A stretch of 60,000 nucleotides of DNA, from contig JBBHKE010003059.1 in NCBI GenBank assembly GCA_037447655.1, positions 312,001-372,000 on the forward strand. Reading direction: 5' to 3'. The notes beneath the pieces are model-generated. The model was not told the DNA's origin. It saw only the letters and a list, made by a program, of their open reading frames with translations, and searched no databases. The position numbers and the translations under genes are program-made. Origin of the DNA: Zygnema cylindricum. Lineage: Eukaryota > Streptophyta > Zygnematophyceae > Zygnematales > Zygnemataceae. Of the stretch, positions 1 through 9,815 are shown piece by piece. Position 1 is the first letter of the stretch. The number at the start of each line of letters is the position of its first letter.

Positions 1-242
1 TAGTTTGATTAGCTGTTAGCTGTTTTTGGGAAACTCTCGAGCTCATATCTTTTGGATTCATTTGTGGATCAGGCTGTAACTTTGGAAGGTTATAGCGTCG
101 AGTACATACTGCATATTAGGGCAGTTTGAGGTGCTTTTTTATATTGTGGAATAATCTATGTTGTATGAAACATAGCTTTTTTGGGGTAGTCTGTGGGTGT
201 TTTCCGTGAGTTATCTATGGCTGAAATAGGCTTTGGACAAGA
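1..242 (+). repeat. Copia LTR, 3' portion (family B)
   Basis: This is the right end of a long terminal repeat cut by the window edge. It matches the reverse complement of the complete solo LTR at 7114-8105, including the shared stretch around 190-240 that ends in a GGCTGAAATAGGC-type sequence. The complete LTR ends in ACAACA; here the end is degenerate (CAAGA) at about 242, directly followed by GGTTATGGGCCC, the same block that follows the LTR in the other copia family of this window. The first codons of gag (ATG at 217) lie inside the LTR. Confidence 0.75.
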
Positions 243-507
243 GGTTATGGGCCCACGCCCATGGCTACCCATATTTGATAGATCTAACTATCACTACTGG
301 AAGTGTGTGCTTGAGAGCTACTTCGAGATGATGAAGCTAATGGATGTGGTGGATGGAACCTTAGCCAAAACATCGAGTGGATGGGATAGAAAAATCCGTG
401 AGTGTCTAAGGGTTATCAAGAACTCCTTGATAGAGAAACTGGTAATGACATACCTTAAGTTGAAAAGTGCAGTTGAACAATGGAAATGTCTAAAATGTAG
501 GTATTAA
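217..507 (+). pseudogene. Copia Gag, N-terminal fragment
   Basis: The 97-codon reading frame starts at the ATG at 217, inside the LTR end. It has the typical copia Gag opening, with the motif VMGPRPWLPIFD followed by a Y-WK segment and a helical domain. The same VMGP...VPIFDG opening is seen at 21050 (minus) and 24788 (plus). A complete copia Gag is several hundred residues long, so this is a truncated remnant that stops at 507 and runs into LTR debris. It would package element RNA if intact. Nothing indicates host function. Confidence 0.7.
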
Positions 508-574
508 CAGATTTATTTGTATCACTGGTTTATAAGTGCCACTAAACTTTTTGGATATAAGTATGTAGGCGGAA

Positions 575-672
575 GCATGATGGAGTATTGTACTGGTATA
601 GAAATATTATTTGTAGTGAGTTGTGGTGTTTTTATGTGAGTAATCCATGGCTGAAATAGGCTATCGACAACA
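575..672 (+). repeat. Copia LTR 3'-end fragment (family B)
   Basis: A short piece resembling the last 100 bases of the LTR at 1-242 and 7114-8105: it shares GAGTAATCCATGGCTGAAA and ends in GACAACA at 672. It sits between the Gag stub and the gypsy pol. The left edge is approximate because similarity fades. It is probably a remnant of a copia insertion into the gypsy element or its flank. Confidence 0.6.
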
Positions 673-842
673 CTTCTCGAGGAGTATGTTGATGTCTTTC
701 CCCCGAAGCTCCCACAAGGCTTACCTCTGAAGCGCGAAGTAGACCACAAGATAGAGCTTGTTCTTGGAGCGATACCCCTGGCAAATCGGATGTTAAAGAT
801 GAGCTACACCAAATTAGATTAACTCAAAAAACAACTTGCGGA

Positions 843-1391
843 GTGGTCGAAGCTGGAGAAAACGAACCGAGCAAATCACCATATGGAGCCCCCATCCTCT
901 TCGTGAATAACAAAGATGGAGGATTTCGTATGTCTGTTGATTACCGAGCACTAAATAAGTTGACGGTGAAAAATGCGTACCCTATACCAAGGATTGATGA
1001 ATTGTTAGATAGGTTAAGAGGTGCCAAATATTTTTCGAAGATCGACTTACAACGTGGTTATCACCAAATCACAACTGCCAAAGAAGATGTGGAAAAGACC
1101 GCATTCCAAACTCGGTACGGTCACTTCCAATTTCTGGTTATGCCATTTGGGTTGATGAACGCGCCGGCCACCTTTATGCACTTGATAAACTCAATATTTC
1201 GGCAATATTTGGACGCTTTCATAATTGTCTTCTTAGACGACATCTTAGTGTATAGCAAGACGTTGGAGGATCATGTGGAGCACCTGCAAACGGTCTTACA
1301 AGTCCTTCGGAAGAATAAGTCGTACGCAAAGAGGAGTAAATGTGACTTTTTGAAAAAGAAAATTGAGTTTTTGGGTCATGTGGTGAGCTAA
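843..1391 (+). pseudogene. Gypsy reverse transcriptase (fingers and palm)
   Basis: RNA-dependent DNA polymerase domain of the chromovirus. The motif [13 protein letters not shown], the [12 protein letters not shown] segment, [11 protein letters not shown] and the [12 protein letters not shown] block are present in family order. The catalytic box reads FLDD (1230-1241), the usual gypsy form of YxDD, so both active-site aspartates are kept. The frame is closed by TAA at 1389-1391 in the middle of the domain, where family members continue in the same frame into the next segment. Decayed copy of an otherwise canonical enzyme. Confidence 0.85.
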
Positions 1392-1403
1392 GGTGGGATC
1401 GCA

Positions 1404-2030
1404 GTGGATCCGAACAAAACTAGGGCAGTAAATGAGTGGCCGAAGTCGATTAACGTTACGGAGTTACACAGCTTTCTTGGACTATGCTCCTACTATCACC
1501 GTTTCGTAGAAGGTTTCGCAAAAATTGTTGCACCACTCACAGATTTACTTAAGAATGACGTGCCCTATGAGTGGAAAACAACACAAGGGGCAGCCTTTGA
1601 CACGCTAAAGGAGTGGTTGGTTACCGCCTCTGTGTTAGTTGTTTCCGACCCGGAGTTACCTTGGACGATAATTACCAACGCCATCGATACAGCTATTGGA
1701 GCGATCATAATGCAGGATTAGGGCAAGGGCCTTGAACCCATTGCTAACGACATTCGGAAACTAAAGGTAGCGAAACTTAATTGGGCCATGCATGAAAATG
1801 AGACAATAACAATTATTTACGCGTTTGAAGTTTGGAAATGCTACGTTCAAAGGAAGCAGATCACCATCATCACTGATCACCACGCCTTCCAATATTTTCA
1901 AGCACAACCAAAGTTGTCAAAAAAACAGGTTCGATGGATGACGTTTCATCAAACCTTCGAATCGGAGTTAACTATTGAGAATAAAAAACACAAAACAAAC
2001 CCGGCAGATGCGTTGTCGAGAAGACCATGA
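1404..2030 (+). pseudogene. Gypsy RT thumb/connection and RNase H
   Basis: Continuation of the polyprotein after the stop at 1389. It shows the LHSFLGLCSYYHRFV connection motif, then an RNase H-like region with the ITDHHAFQYF and NPADALSRRP motifs that mark gypsy RNase H. An in-frame TAG at 1719-1721 and the TGA at 2028-2030 interrupt it. RNase H would remove genomic RNA during reverse transcription. The first aspartate region is altered (TNAIDTAIGAI in place of the usual TDASxxAxGA). Confidence 0.8.
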
Positions 2031-2243
2031 GTAGCTGCGCCAGTGACGGAGCAAGGTTCGCAATTATCGTAGGATCGAAGTGAAAGTTTTGTGAGCAAGG
2101 ACACTGCAGCGTCGGACAAATCCCAGGATCCGAAAATTAGCGCAGTCACAAGTACGGTACAAGTAGATGATCAATGGCTGCATAAGATCAAGGTCACATA
2201 GGACGAAGACTATGCTATCAAGGAACTAGTTAAACGAAAGGTA

Positions 2244-3212
2244 TTGGTTAGAACTACCAACGGTATGTGGCGGTACAGAGTGAGTCCGACAACAAGACTA
2301 TATGTTCCGACAAACCAAGAGTTACGTCATACAATCCTAAAATTAAATCATGAAGAGCTACTCAGTGGACATTTTGGACGGGATAAAACAATCGCACGCG
2401 TTGCTCATGCGTATTATTGGCCGAACATGACTCAAGTCAATACAGAACATGTCAAGACATGCAACTCTTGTAACAGAAACAAATCGGAATCGTGTCATCA
2501 AGGTATGTTGCAACCTCTGCCGATACCATTTGTTCCTTGGGAAGCGATTTCGATGGATTTCATCATTGCTCCTACATTGACTCGGGAAGGCTATGACTCC
2601 ATTTTCGTCGTCATGGATTATCTGACGAAAATGGCCCATTTCTTACCCACGACAACCACAACTACAGCTCGAGATGTGGCAGACTTATTCTTTCTAGAGA
2701 TATTCCGCCACCACTGACTTCCGAAGAGGATTGTCAACGAGCGTGATAGAAAGTTTGTTAGCCACTTCTGGAGAAGTGTGTTGAAGTTGTGTGAAACACA
2801 GTTGGCCATGTCTACGGCTTTTCACCATAAAACAGATGGTTAGACCGAAAGGGTAAACAACAATTCAGAGGAGGATTTACGGGCTTATATAAGTGTGCAC
2901 CAAATGGATTGGGTGAACCATTTGACGGTGATTGAAGTGGCGTATAACACTGCGGTGTACTCGTCCACTAATAATACACCATTTTCACTCAATGGGCAAC
3001 AACCCATCCTTCCCAAAAATTTATTGGTCACGGATTGCCCCACGCGCGCAGCTCTGAACTTTGCAAAAACGCTGCAAGAAAATATAGAAATGGCGGCGAA
3101 GGCCCTCAAGCTTGCAAAGGATTGTCAAAATTCGCAGGTCAATGTTCACAAGAAAGACATCGACTTTCATGTGGAAGATAAGGTCCGCTTTAATATGTCA
3201 AATATGTCATAA
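2244..3212 (+). pseudogene. Gypsy integrase
   Basis: Zinc-binding HHCC domain (GHFGRDKT and CNSCNRNKS motifs, about 2365-2490) followed by the catalytic core: the first aspartate in SMDFI, the second in the NERDRKF block near 2740, and the glutamate in TERVNN near 2850. Stops at 2715-2717 and about 2845 interrupt the frame. The core is followed by a C-terminal region with the DKVRF motif. It would have inserted element cDNA into the genome. It is in frame with the RT upstream, as expected for one polyprotein. Confidence 0.8.
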
Positions 3213-3618
3213 TCAAGTGCCCTCTCCAATAAATTGGCACCGAGATTTTCGCGTCCATTCACTGTTATTTCAAAAGTGGGAGAGGTGGCCTATAAATTAA
3301 ATATTTCGAAAGAATGGCATGTTCACAATGTTTTCTATGTTTCCTTACTCAAGCCGTTTCGCAACCCCGATTCGACTTTTCCTCATCGACGCCCGCATAC
3401 CCCATAACCGCCCATTCAAGGTACCTTAGACGACTACAAGGTGGAGGATATCCTTCAATCGCGTCGCCTTTGAAATTCTAACTCCACACATCTTTTGGTG
3501 TGTTAGAAGGGCAACGAAGTTGAAGACGATTCTTGGGTGAACGAGAAAGATCTGCATTTCCTCGATTTGCTACGCCAATTTACGCAGAGTGCGGACACTC
3601 AGCTTAATCAGAGGGGCA
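3213..3618 (+). pseudogene. Chromodomain tail of chromovirus integrase
   Basis: After the integrase, the sequence encodes the WHVHNVFYVSLLKPF linker typical of chromoviruses, then a chromodomain-like stretch with YKVEDILQSR and a second half containing DDSWVNEKDL (the usual form being a W-x-P segment). Stops are present. In chromoviruses this domain directs integration toward particular chromatin. The TRIM at 3619 truncates or abuts the end. Confidence 0.65.
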
Positions 3619-3846
3619 TGTTGGATTGGCATGTGAAGCCGATCCAATACAGGGTATAATATGGAATATCCATACTCAAGCCGCCCATAATAAATGGGTA
3701 CGGACCCGCCTGTCTCTACATCCAGCAGGTGGCACAGTGGTAGTGCGTTCACAGTTGAAGTGAAAAGTCCCAGGTTTGAACCATGGCCGGCTCAATTTTC
3801 CCAAGTGTGGGACATGCCGAATCCCAAATTTCTAGGAAATCTAACA
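3619..3846 (+). repeat. TRIM 5' LTR
   Basis: A 228-bp LTR with TG...CA ends. It contains the same tRNA-like module as the 3' LTR, but more decayed: the B-box-like sequence is GGTTTGAACCA at 3773-3783 and the T-stem has a mismatch. Confidence 0.85.
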
Positions 3847-3860
3847 TGGTATCGGAGCCA
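3847..3860 (+). promoter_or_regulatory. TRIM primer binding site
   Basis: TGGTATCGGAGCC directly after LTR1. It differs at one position from the plant retrotransposon consensus TGGTATCAGAGCC, which is complementary to the 3' end of initiator methionine tRNA, the usual primer for minus-strand synthesis. Confidence 0.8.
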
Positions 3861-3903
3861 ACGGGATTGCGGATGGTTTGACCGACTTTCTCGTGAGGTG
3901 GGG

Positions 3904-4131
3904 TGTTGGATTGGCACGTGAACCCGGTCCAATACAGGGTAGAATATAGAATATCCATACTAGAGCCGCCCGTAATAAATGGGTACGGAACTGCCAGTCT
4001 CTACATGGAGCTGGTGCCACAGTGGTAGTGTGTTAGCAGCTCAAGTGAAAGGTCCTAGGTTCGAACCCTAGCCGGCTCAATTTTCCGAAGTGTGGCACAT
4101 AATGAATCCCGAATTTCTAAGAAATATAACA
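3904..4131 (+). repeat. TRIM 3' LTR
   Basis: A 228-bp LTR, the same length as the 5' copy, with the best preserved tRNA-like module (4008-4079). The short internal region between the two LTRs ends in a polypurine tract at about 3895-3903. Confidence 0.85.
4008..4079 (+). other. tRNA-like sequence inside the TRIM LTR
   Basis: A 71-nt segment with a 7-bp acceptor-like stem (GAGCTGG at 4008-4014 with CCGGCTC at 4072-4078, one G-T pair). A perfect 5-bp T-stem with a 7-nt TTCGAAC loop (4055-4071) lies directly against the acceptor strand as in real tRNAs. The B box GGTTCGAACCC is at 4058-4068, and the A-box-like AGTGGTAG at 4021-4028. The D-stem is weak and no anticodon stem can be formed, so this is a tRNA relic or Pol III promoter module rather than a working tRNA. 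Confidence 0.7.
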
Positions 4132-4136
4132 CATCT

Positions 4137-5045
4137 CTCTAAAGCAGCCATGGCTGCTTGTCAATTCTTAGTGAGTACGACAAGTATGAGAACTGCAGGA
4201 CCCAAAAAGATAGAATATAAACTATCACTTTACAACACTCCCCTTATTATCTAGTCTATCTTTTCTTTCAGTCCACACTTCTCCCTACAAAATTTTAATT
4301 TGGGAGAAGGAACTGGCTTAGTCATCATATCTGCTACCATCTCTCCATCCGGTCTATATTCCAAACTAATTATTTTATTCTCAACCTTATGTTTAACAAA
4401 GCCCAAACGAATATCCAAATGCTTTGCTTTAAAAGGATGCTTAGGGTTTGCTTCAATTGCCATCGGAGCTTGATTGTCACAAAATACTTTTTGCACTCCG
4501 CTCTTCATATATCCTAATTCTTGAAGCAAAGATTTTACCCACATCAATTCTTTCACATTCGAACACGAGGCCATATACTCAACCTCCATGGTGGACTGAG
4601 CAATCACCTTTTGTTGCTTAGTGCTCCAACAGCAAGCCCTATTCCCATTATATAACACATACCCAAAAGTACACCTCCTCATCAAAGCATCCCCATAACT
4701 AGCATCACTCCAAGTGGTGATGTAAGTATTATCCCCTCCCAAATGCAACCATCGGTCTTTTGTTCCTATCAAGTATCGCATGACCTTTTTGGCCGTTTCC
4801 AAATCTATCTTCCTAGGATCATTCAGAATCCTACTTAATACTCCCATAGCTTGAGCTATATCACGACAAGTAGAGTTTATAAAGTAGATCAAAATACCGA
4901 CAACCTGTCTGTACGGAATAGTTTGCATGAACTTGCTTTCCTCAGGTCCTAGCTCCTGTTCCAAGATCAAGACTCCCTCTTCTGAGCTCCCCACATTTCC
5001 CTTCTTTAATACCATTGGAGTCGTAAAACTGTTTGGTTTTTCCAT
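4137..5045 (-). pseudogene. Copia RNase H and 3' end, decayed
   Basis: Minus-strand C-terminal part of a copia polyprotein closely related to the near-intact copy at 16719-21077. The frame 5045-4251 contains MQTIPYRQVVG, the ITTWSDASYGDA block with the RNase H aspartate, QSTMEVEYMA with its glutamate, and CDNQAPMAIEANPKH. Domain order and length match family RNase H. The sequence 4137-4235 resembles the LTR edge and polypurine tract of that element (CACTCCCCTTATT), so the copy kept its 3' end up to the TRIM. Confidence 0.8.
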
Positions 5046-5884
5046 TTGAAATTTTCTAGCATATTCCCAATTGCTTCTTTTTGAGTTAGTCTGATTGTTT
5101 TTTTTTCTCTACCCCTCTCCATTTGAATTCCCAAAATTGTCTTTGCCTCTCCCAAATATTTCATTTCAAATCTACCTTTTAGATCCTTTTTCAATCTATT
5201 AATTTTATTCATTCATTTACACAAAACAAGCAAATCATCAACATATATGGCAATGAAAATTATACCTTCCTCGTTCTCTAATAAGTAGATAGATTGATCC
5301 GAACTGATTCGAATATATCCCAAACTTGTCAAAATCTCGTCCTACTTTTTGTTCCATTGGCGTGGAGTTTGCTTTAGTCCATAAAGGGACTTTATCAATC
5401 TGCACACCTTGCTTTCCTCTCTTTTCTCCACAAATCCTTCCGGTTGTGGCATGAAGATCTCTTCTTCCAATTCTCCGTGTAAAAAAGCAGTTTTGATGTC
5501 CATCTAGTGCACTTTCATGTCTTTCGTTGCTGCGAGACTAAGTAGAATCAAGACAGAGGGGAATCTAACAACCGGAGCAAAAGTCTCCTCATAATCGATC
5601 CCCTCTTTCTGTGTGAACCCCTTTGCCACTAATCTGGCCTTGTACTTCCCGATAGTGTTATGTGGATTGAGCTTCAACTTAAATACCCACTTGCGTCCTA
5701 TAGGCTTTCTATCCGGAGGGCAATTCACTAACTCCCATGTGTTTGCTTCCATAATGGAAGCCATCTCATCATTAATACCTGTCACCCATCTATCACCTTC
5801 CGGACTATTAACTGCTTCCAAGTAAGTTTGGGGTTCGCTCAAATGTGACAGCTTAGTTACCTTGTTTTTGGTTAGGGAAAGCAT
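5046..5884 (-). pseudogene. Copia reverse transcriptase, decayed
   Basis: Minus-strand RT domain of the same copy, from the NKVTKLSHLSEPQTY linker through [31 protein letters not shown], the [13 protein letters not shown] segment and the catalytic IYVDDLLVL box near 5230. In-frame stops include a TAG at 5504-5506 in the VHQMD motif and others near 5340 and 5213. The left half of the element (gag, protease, integrase) is absent: at about 5865-5884 the sequence switches to an oppositely oriented copia copy. Confidence 0.8.
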
Positions 5885-7113
5885 TATTGAGATTCGTAGG
5901 GGAGGAAAGAGTGTTCAAGCATTGGCTGTTGGTACTAACTGGGGGGATAACGATTCCAAGAAATCTTATGGGAACTTTGGTGGAGGAGTAAGAGGAAACC
6001 ATGACAGATCAGGACGAAGGGCTCCGAAAGGGCTTTGCCATTTTTGTAAGAAGTCGGGACACTATATGGCGTAGTGCACTAAGTTGACGGAGCTGAGATT
6101 GAAGGAGGAACCGATTGGAAAATCGGCCGCAAGGAAAAAGAAGGCATTTGTGGCGACACAAGTTATCGAAGAGGAGGCCGATGATGATGATGGAGAACTT
6201 CTCCTCAACGAGCAGTTAGAGGTGAAAGGTGAGCCGGAGATTCCTAGGAGGCAAAAATGTGCTTTCAGTGGAGTGAAATAAGCTTCTGAAGAAGGATGGA
6301 TCATAGATTCAGGAGCCAATATGCATATGTGTAGAGAAAAATCATTGTTTACCAAAATGAGAAAGATCCCTATTTTAAAGATAGAGTATGGGGATGGGAG
6401 AATAGTGACCACTAATTTAGTGGGATCAGTGGATCTAAGAGTCTTAGTTGATGGAAAGACATCTATTGTCACTTTCTATGATGTTCTTTTTATTCCGGAG
6501 TTGAACAAAAATCTTATCTTTACGTTGGTCTTAGATGACAAGTGTTTTGAGACTAGTACTAAGAAAGGATTCTTTGTTGCTAGCTATGAGAATGAAGTGT
6601 ACTTCACATTTTAAAAGGGTAGCCAAGGAATGTTTAGGCTGAATTTGAGTAATGGAAAGACGCGAGTTAACTATGCTAGTGTAAGTGATTTGATGATATG
6701 GCATATAAGATTGGGACATGTGTATCGAGATAGATTGAAGGAATTGAAGAAAATGGGTGTAGTTGAGGGAATACATTTTGGGGATAATGAGATTTTGGAT
6801 GATTGTAGTGGGTGTGCTCAAGGAAAAGCCCACAGATAGCCTTTTCCAAAAGTCGCAATATATAAGGGTAAAAAGGTTTTAGATTTGGTTCATACTGACA
6901 TATGGGGACCGGCCAAAGTGCCATCAGTTGGAGGAAAAGGATTTATGCTTACTATCACGAATGATTGGTCTAGAAACTCTAGAGTGTATTTATTAAAAAA
7001 CAAAATCTGATGCTTCGGCTTATTTTAAGGAGTAAAAAGCATGGAGTGAAAAGCTTCATGAGACACCAATAAAGAGAGTTAGGAGTGAAAATGGGGGGGA
7101 ATTCACTTCTAAT
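5862..7113 (+). pseudogene. Copia Gag C-terminus, protease and integrase N-terminus
   Basis: Plus-strand copia copy starting in mid-Gag (ESIIEIRRGGK). It contains the zinc knuckle CHFCKKSGHYMA with the final Cys region broken by a stop, an acidic linker, and the protease with an intact IIDSGANMHMC active-site motif. The integrase zinc region follows (HIRLGHV and CSGCAQGKAHR), then DLVHTDIWGPAKVP with the first catalytic aspartate. Stops occur near 6072, 6279, 6612 and 6837. A solo LTR interrupts it at 7114, after the second aspartate (SENGGEFTSN); the copy resumes at 8106. Confidence 0.8.
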
Positions 7114-8105
7114 TGTTGTCCATAGCCTATTTCAGCCATGGATTACTCACGGAAACACCCACAGACTACCTCAAAAACAGCTGTGTTTCAGACGACACAG
7201 ATTACTCCACAATAAACAAAATGATCTCAAACTGCACCAATATGCAGTATACCATATACACTGTAAAATCCCAAAGTAAGAGCCAAATCCACCAAGGCAT
7301 CTAGAAGATATAAGCTTCAGAGTTTCCCAAATGTAGCTGACAGCTTCACAAACTAACCTCTTAGACTGTTCACAAAATCTTATAGAGATACTGGAATACA
7401 ATGAAACTTCACACACATATATATTCTATACCATAAAATAGCTCCACAAAGTTTCACATGAAAGCACCAATCAGAGTGATCACACCAACAGGTCAAAGAT
7501 GCAGAAAATAGTTTGCCATTACTTTGATTAACTTGACTGCGATACATAAAATAATCTAAGTCCTGCATGCTATACTCGGCGTACGGAGGCATACCAGCCG
7601 TACTGTATCTACTCTAATAAACTAATTAGTCAAAAGGACAAACCTCTGTTGTACATAATATTTACACCGTACTCTTCGTATGTCAGAAACCAAGCTACCA
7701 CTAAGCAACTACTAAGCTACCACTACCGTACAATCATCATTACTTGAGATCTATCCTAGTCATATTATCCGCAGCTGCGCTAGCTGCGCTGGCTGCGCTG
7801 GTTGCGCTTGTCCGTACGGATCATACAAATAGCCGCAGCTACGTTGACTTAACTGCGTCGCAGCTCTGCAGTACTGGCGGCGCCTATTCCAACATTCCGT
7901 TTATTTTACATCGGATCGCTTCGCGATCCGCCGTCCATTTGTCACAACTTGTTCACACCACTCAATGAGTATTTTACGTCACTTTAATTATATCAATCCG
8001 TTGGCTCCCCCAATCCGTGAATCTATTCAAACCTCCATATTAAATCCAATTAGCAGTTACGGGCAAACTGTCTCATACGCACGAAACTGACTTTTCAAAA
8101 CAACA
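7114..8105 (-). repeat. Solo LTR of copia family B with 5-bp target duplication
   Basis: A 992-bp insertion beginning TGTTGTCC and ending AACAACA, flanked by the duplicated target CTAAT at 7109-7113 and 8106-8110, inside the integrase frame of the host copia copy. Its reverse complement matches the LTRs at 1-242 and 575-672. There is no internal element sequence, so it is a solo LTR left by LTR-LTR recombination. It contains a small tandem array of GCTGCGCT units at about 7772-7808. No credible coding sequence. Confidence 0.9.
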
Positions 8106-9594
8106 CTAATGAGTTTGAGGATTACTTGAAAGAGGAAGGGGTTCAACACCAAAAGACTGCACAAAGAATTTAGAACAAAACGGTGTAGCCGAGAGACTTA
8201 ATCAGTTTTTAAGTGATAGTGCCCGTAGTATGTTGACAGATAAAAAGATAAAGAAAAGTTTTTGGGCAGAAGCTATAAATTGTGCTTACTATCGCAAAAA
8301 TAGAGTCCTTACCTCGGCTATAAATGGCCAAACACCTTATGAAAGATAGACCGGAAGAATACCTAATATTTCACACTTAAAGGTGTTTGGTAGTCAAGTG
8401 TTTAGTCTAAACACAGAAAAATCTGATTGGAAGCTAGATGGTAGAGGAAAGCCGGGATGCTTACTTGGGTATGATAAAAATGTAAACGGATATAGAGTTT
8501 ATGATCTTCGAAGGGAAGACATAATTCTAGTAAAACACTTGGTAGTTATGGATGAGGGAAAGTCCATAGATCCCTTTAAATACACCAAATCAGTGAGAAT
8601 TAGAATTGAATCCGAAAATGAGTTAGATATTCTTCTAATCGAACTCTGGTTCAGCCTGACCTTGCAGAGAAGGAGGAAAAACTCACCGAGAGTGACTCTC
8701 TCTTTGAGTCACAAAATCTAGTTGAAACCGAGGAAGAAAACGAGGAGAGACCAGAAATGGACGATGAACGTCCGGAAATGGACTCCACGAATAGGGGAGA
8801 AGGAGAAGTTGTTCGGAGAAATCCAAGATTACCCTCCATCCCAGTGTCGGAGTTTGAAGGAAGAAGGAGAAGCAGTAAGAGACTTCGAGAGGGACAAGTG
8901 AACAACAAGGTAACTAAGCTGTCACATTTGAGCGAACCCCAGACTTACTCAAAAGCAGTTAATAGTCCGGAAGGTGATAGATTGATGACAGCTATTAACG
9001 ATGAGATGGCTTCCATTATGGAAGCAAACACATGGGAAATGGTGGATTGCCCTCCAGATAAAAAGCCAATAGGATGCAAGTGGGTATTTTAGTTGAAGCT
9101 CAATCCATATAACACTATCGAGCGGTACAAGGCTAGATTAGTGGCAAAGGGGTTCACACAGAAGGAGGGGATCGATTATGAGGAGACTTTTGCTCCGGTT
9201 GTTAGATTCCCCTCTGTCTTGATTCTACTTAGTCTCGCAGCTGCGAAAGACATGAAAGTGCACTAGATGGACTTCAAAACTGCTTTCTTACACGGAGAAT
9301 CGGAAAAAGAGATCTTCATGCGACAACCGGAAGGATTTGTGGAGAAAGGAGAGGAAAGCAAGGTGTGCAGATTGATAAAGTCCCTTTATGGACTAAAGCA
9401 AACTCCACGACAATGGAACAAAAAGTTGGACGAGATTTTTACAAGTTTGGGATATATTCGAATCAGTTCGGATCAATCTATCTACTTATTTGAGAACGAG
9501 AAAGGTATAATTTTCATTGCGATATATGTTGATGATTTGCTTCTTTTGAGTAAATCAATGGAAAAAATTAATAAATTGAAAAAGGATCTAAAAG
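8106..9594 (+). pseudogene. Copia integrase C-terminus, linker and RT N-terminus
   Basis: Continuation of the copia copy left at 7113. It has the EFEDYLKEEGVQHQKT and NGVAERLN segments (the integrase glutamate), ISHLKVFGSQVFSL, an acidic and serine-rich linker, then RT with [40 protein letters not shown] and the catalytic YVDDLLLL box near 9525. Stops include TAG at about 9091 and at 9264-9266. The copy breaks off at about 9594 in the KKDLK segment, where element sequence gives way to the end of the neighbouring gypsy element. Confidence 0.8.
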
Positions 9595-9793
9595 TGTCAT
9601 GCATGAGCATACAAATGTGAAATGACATGCATCACACCCAATTAGCGTTGCCAAGAATGTAGGGACGGCACATATGTATGCCAAAACCAGAGGACAAAGA
9701 ATATATAACATCAGAAATATTAATGAATCGGCTGAAGAAAACAAACAAACAAATAAAAGTACAACGACAAGTAGAGAGGGAAAAAGGATGGAA

Positions 9794-9815
9794 TCCTCCC
9801 CACCCCCTTCTCCTT
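9794..9815 (-). promoter_or_regulatory. Putative polypurine tract of DNMT-gypsy copy 2
   Basis: On the minus strand this 22-nt run is all purine except one base and G-rich (AGGAGAAGGGGGTGGGGAGG). It follows the end of the PHD-like coding segment, where the plus-strand primer for reverse transcription is expected just before the 3' LTR. Assigned from composition and position only. Confidence 0.5.

Larger units (their letters stand above)
673..3618 (+). mobile_element. Ty3/gypsy chromovirus, decayed pol
   Basis: Plus-strand gypsy polyprotein remnant in the order reverse transcriptase, RNase H, integrase, chromodomain. The pieces at 843, 1404, 1788, 2244 and 2895 are all in one frame, so decay is mainly by in-frame stop codons (for example at 1389, 1719, 2028 and 2715) rather than by frameshifts. 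Gag and protease are missing at the left, where an LTR fragment abuts, and no LTR is recognisable at the right, where a TRIM begins. The region 673-842 encodes the segment before RT (LPQGLPL, HKIELV motifs) with one stop. Confidence 0.85.
3619..4131 (+). mobile_element. TRIM (terminal-repeat retrotransposon in miniature)
   Basis: Two direct repeats of exactly 228 bp (3619-3846 and 3904-4131), each starting TGTTGGATTGG and ending in AACA, flank a 57-bp internal region. That region opens with a tRNA-Met-type primer binding site immediately after LTR1 and ends in a purine-rich tract (GAGGTGGGG) immediately before LTR2. There is no coding capacity, so it would depend on proteins of other elements. 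The 5-bp flanks (GGGCA and CATCT) do not match, so one flank has been rearranged. Strand is assigned from the order PBS then PPT. Confidence 0.85.

Noticed and set aside
3614-4136. Target site duplication for the TRIM
   Set aside because: The 5-bp flanks (GGGCA and CATCT) do not match, so none is claimed.
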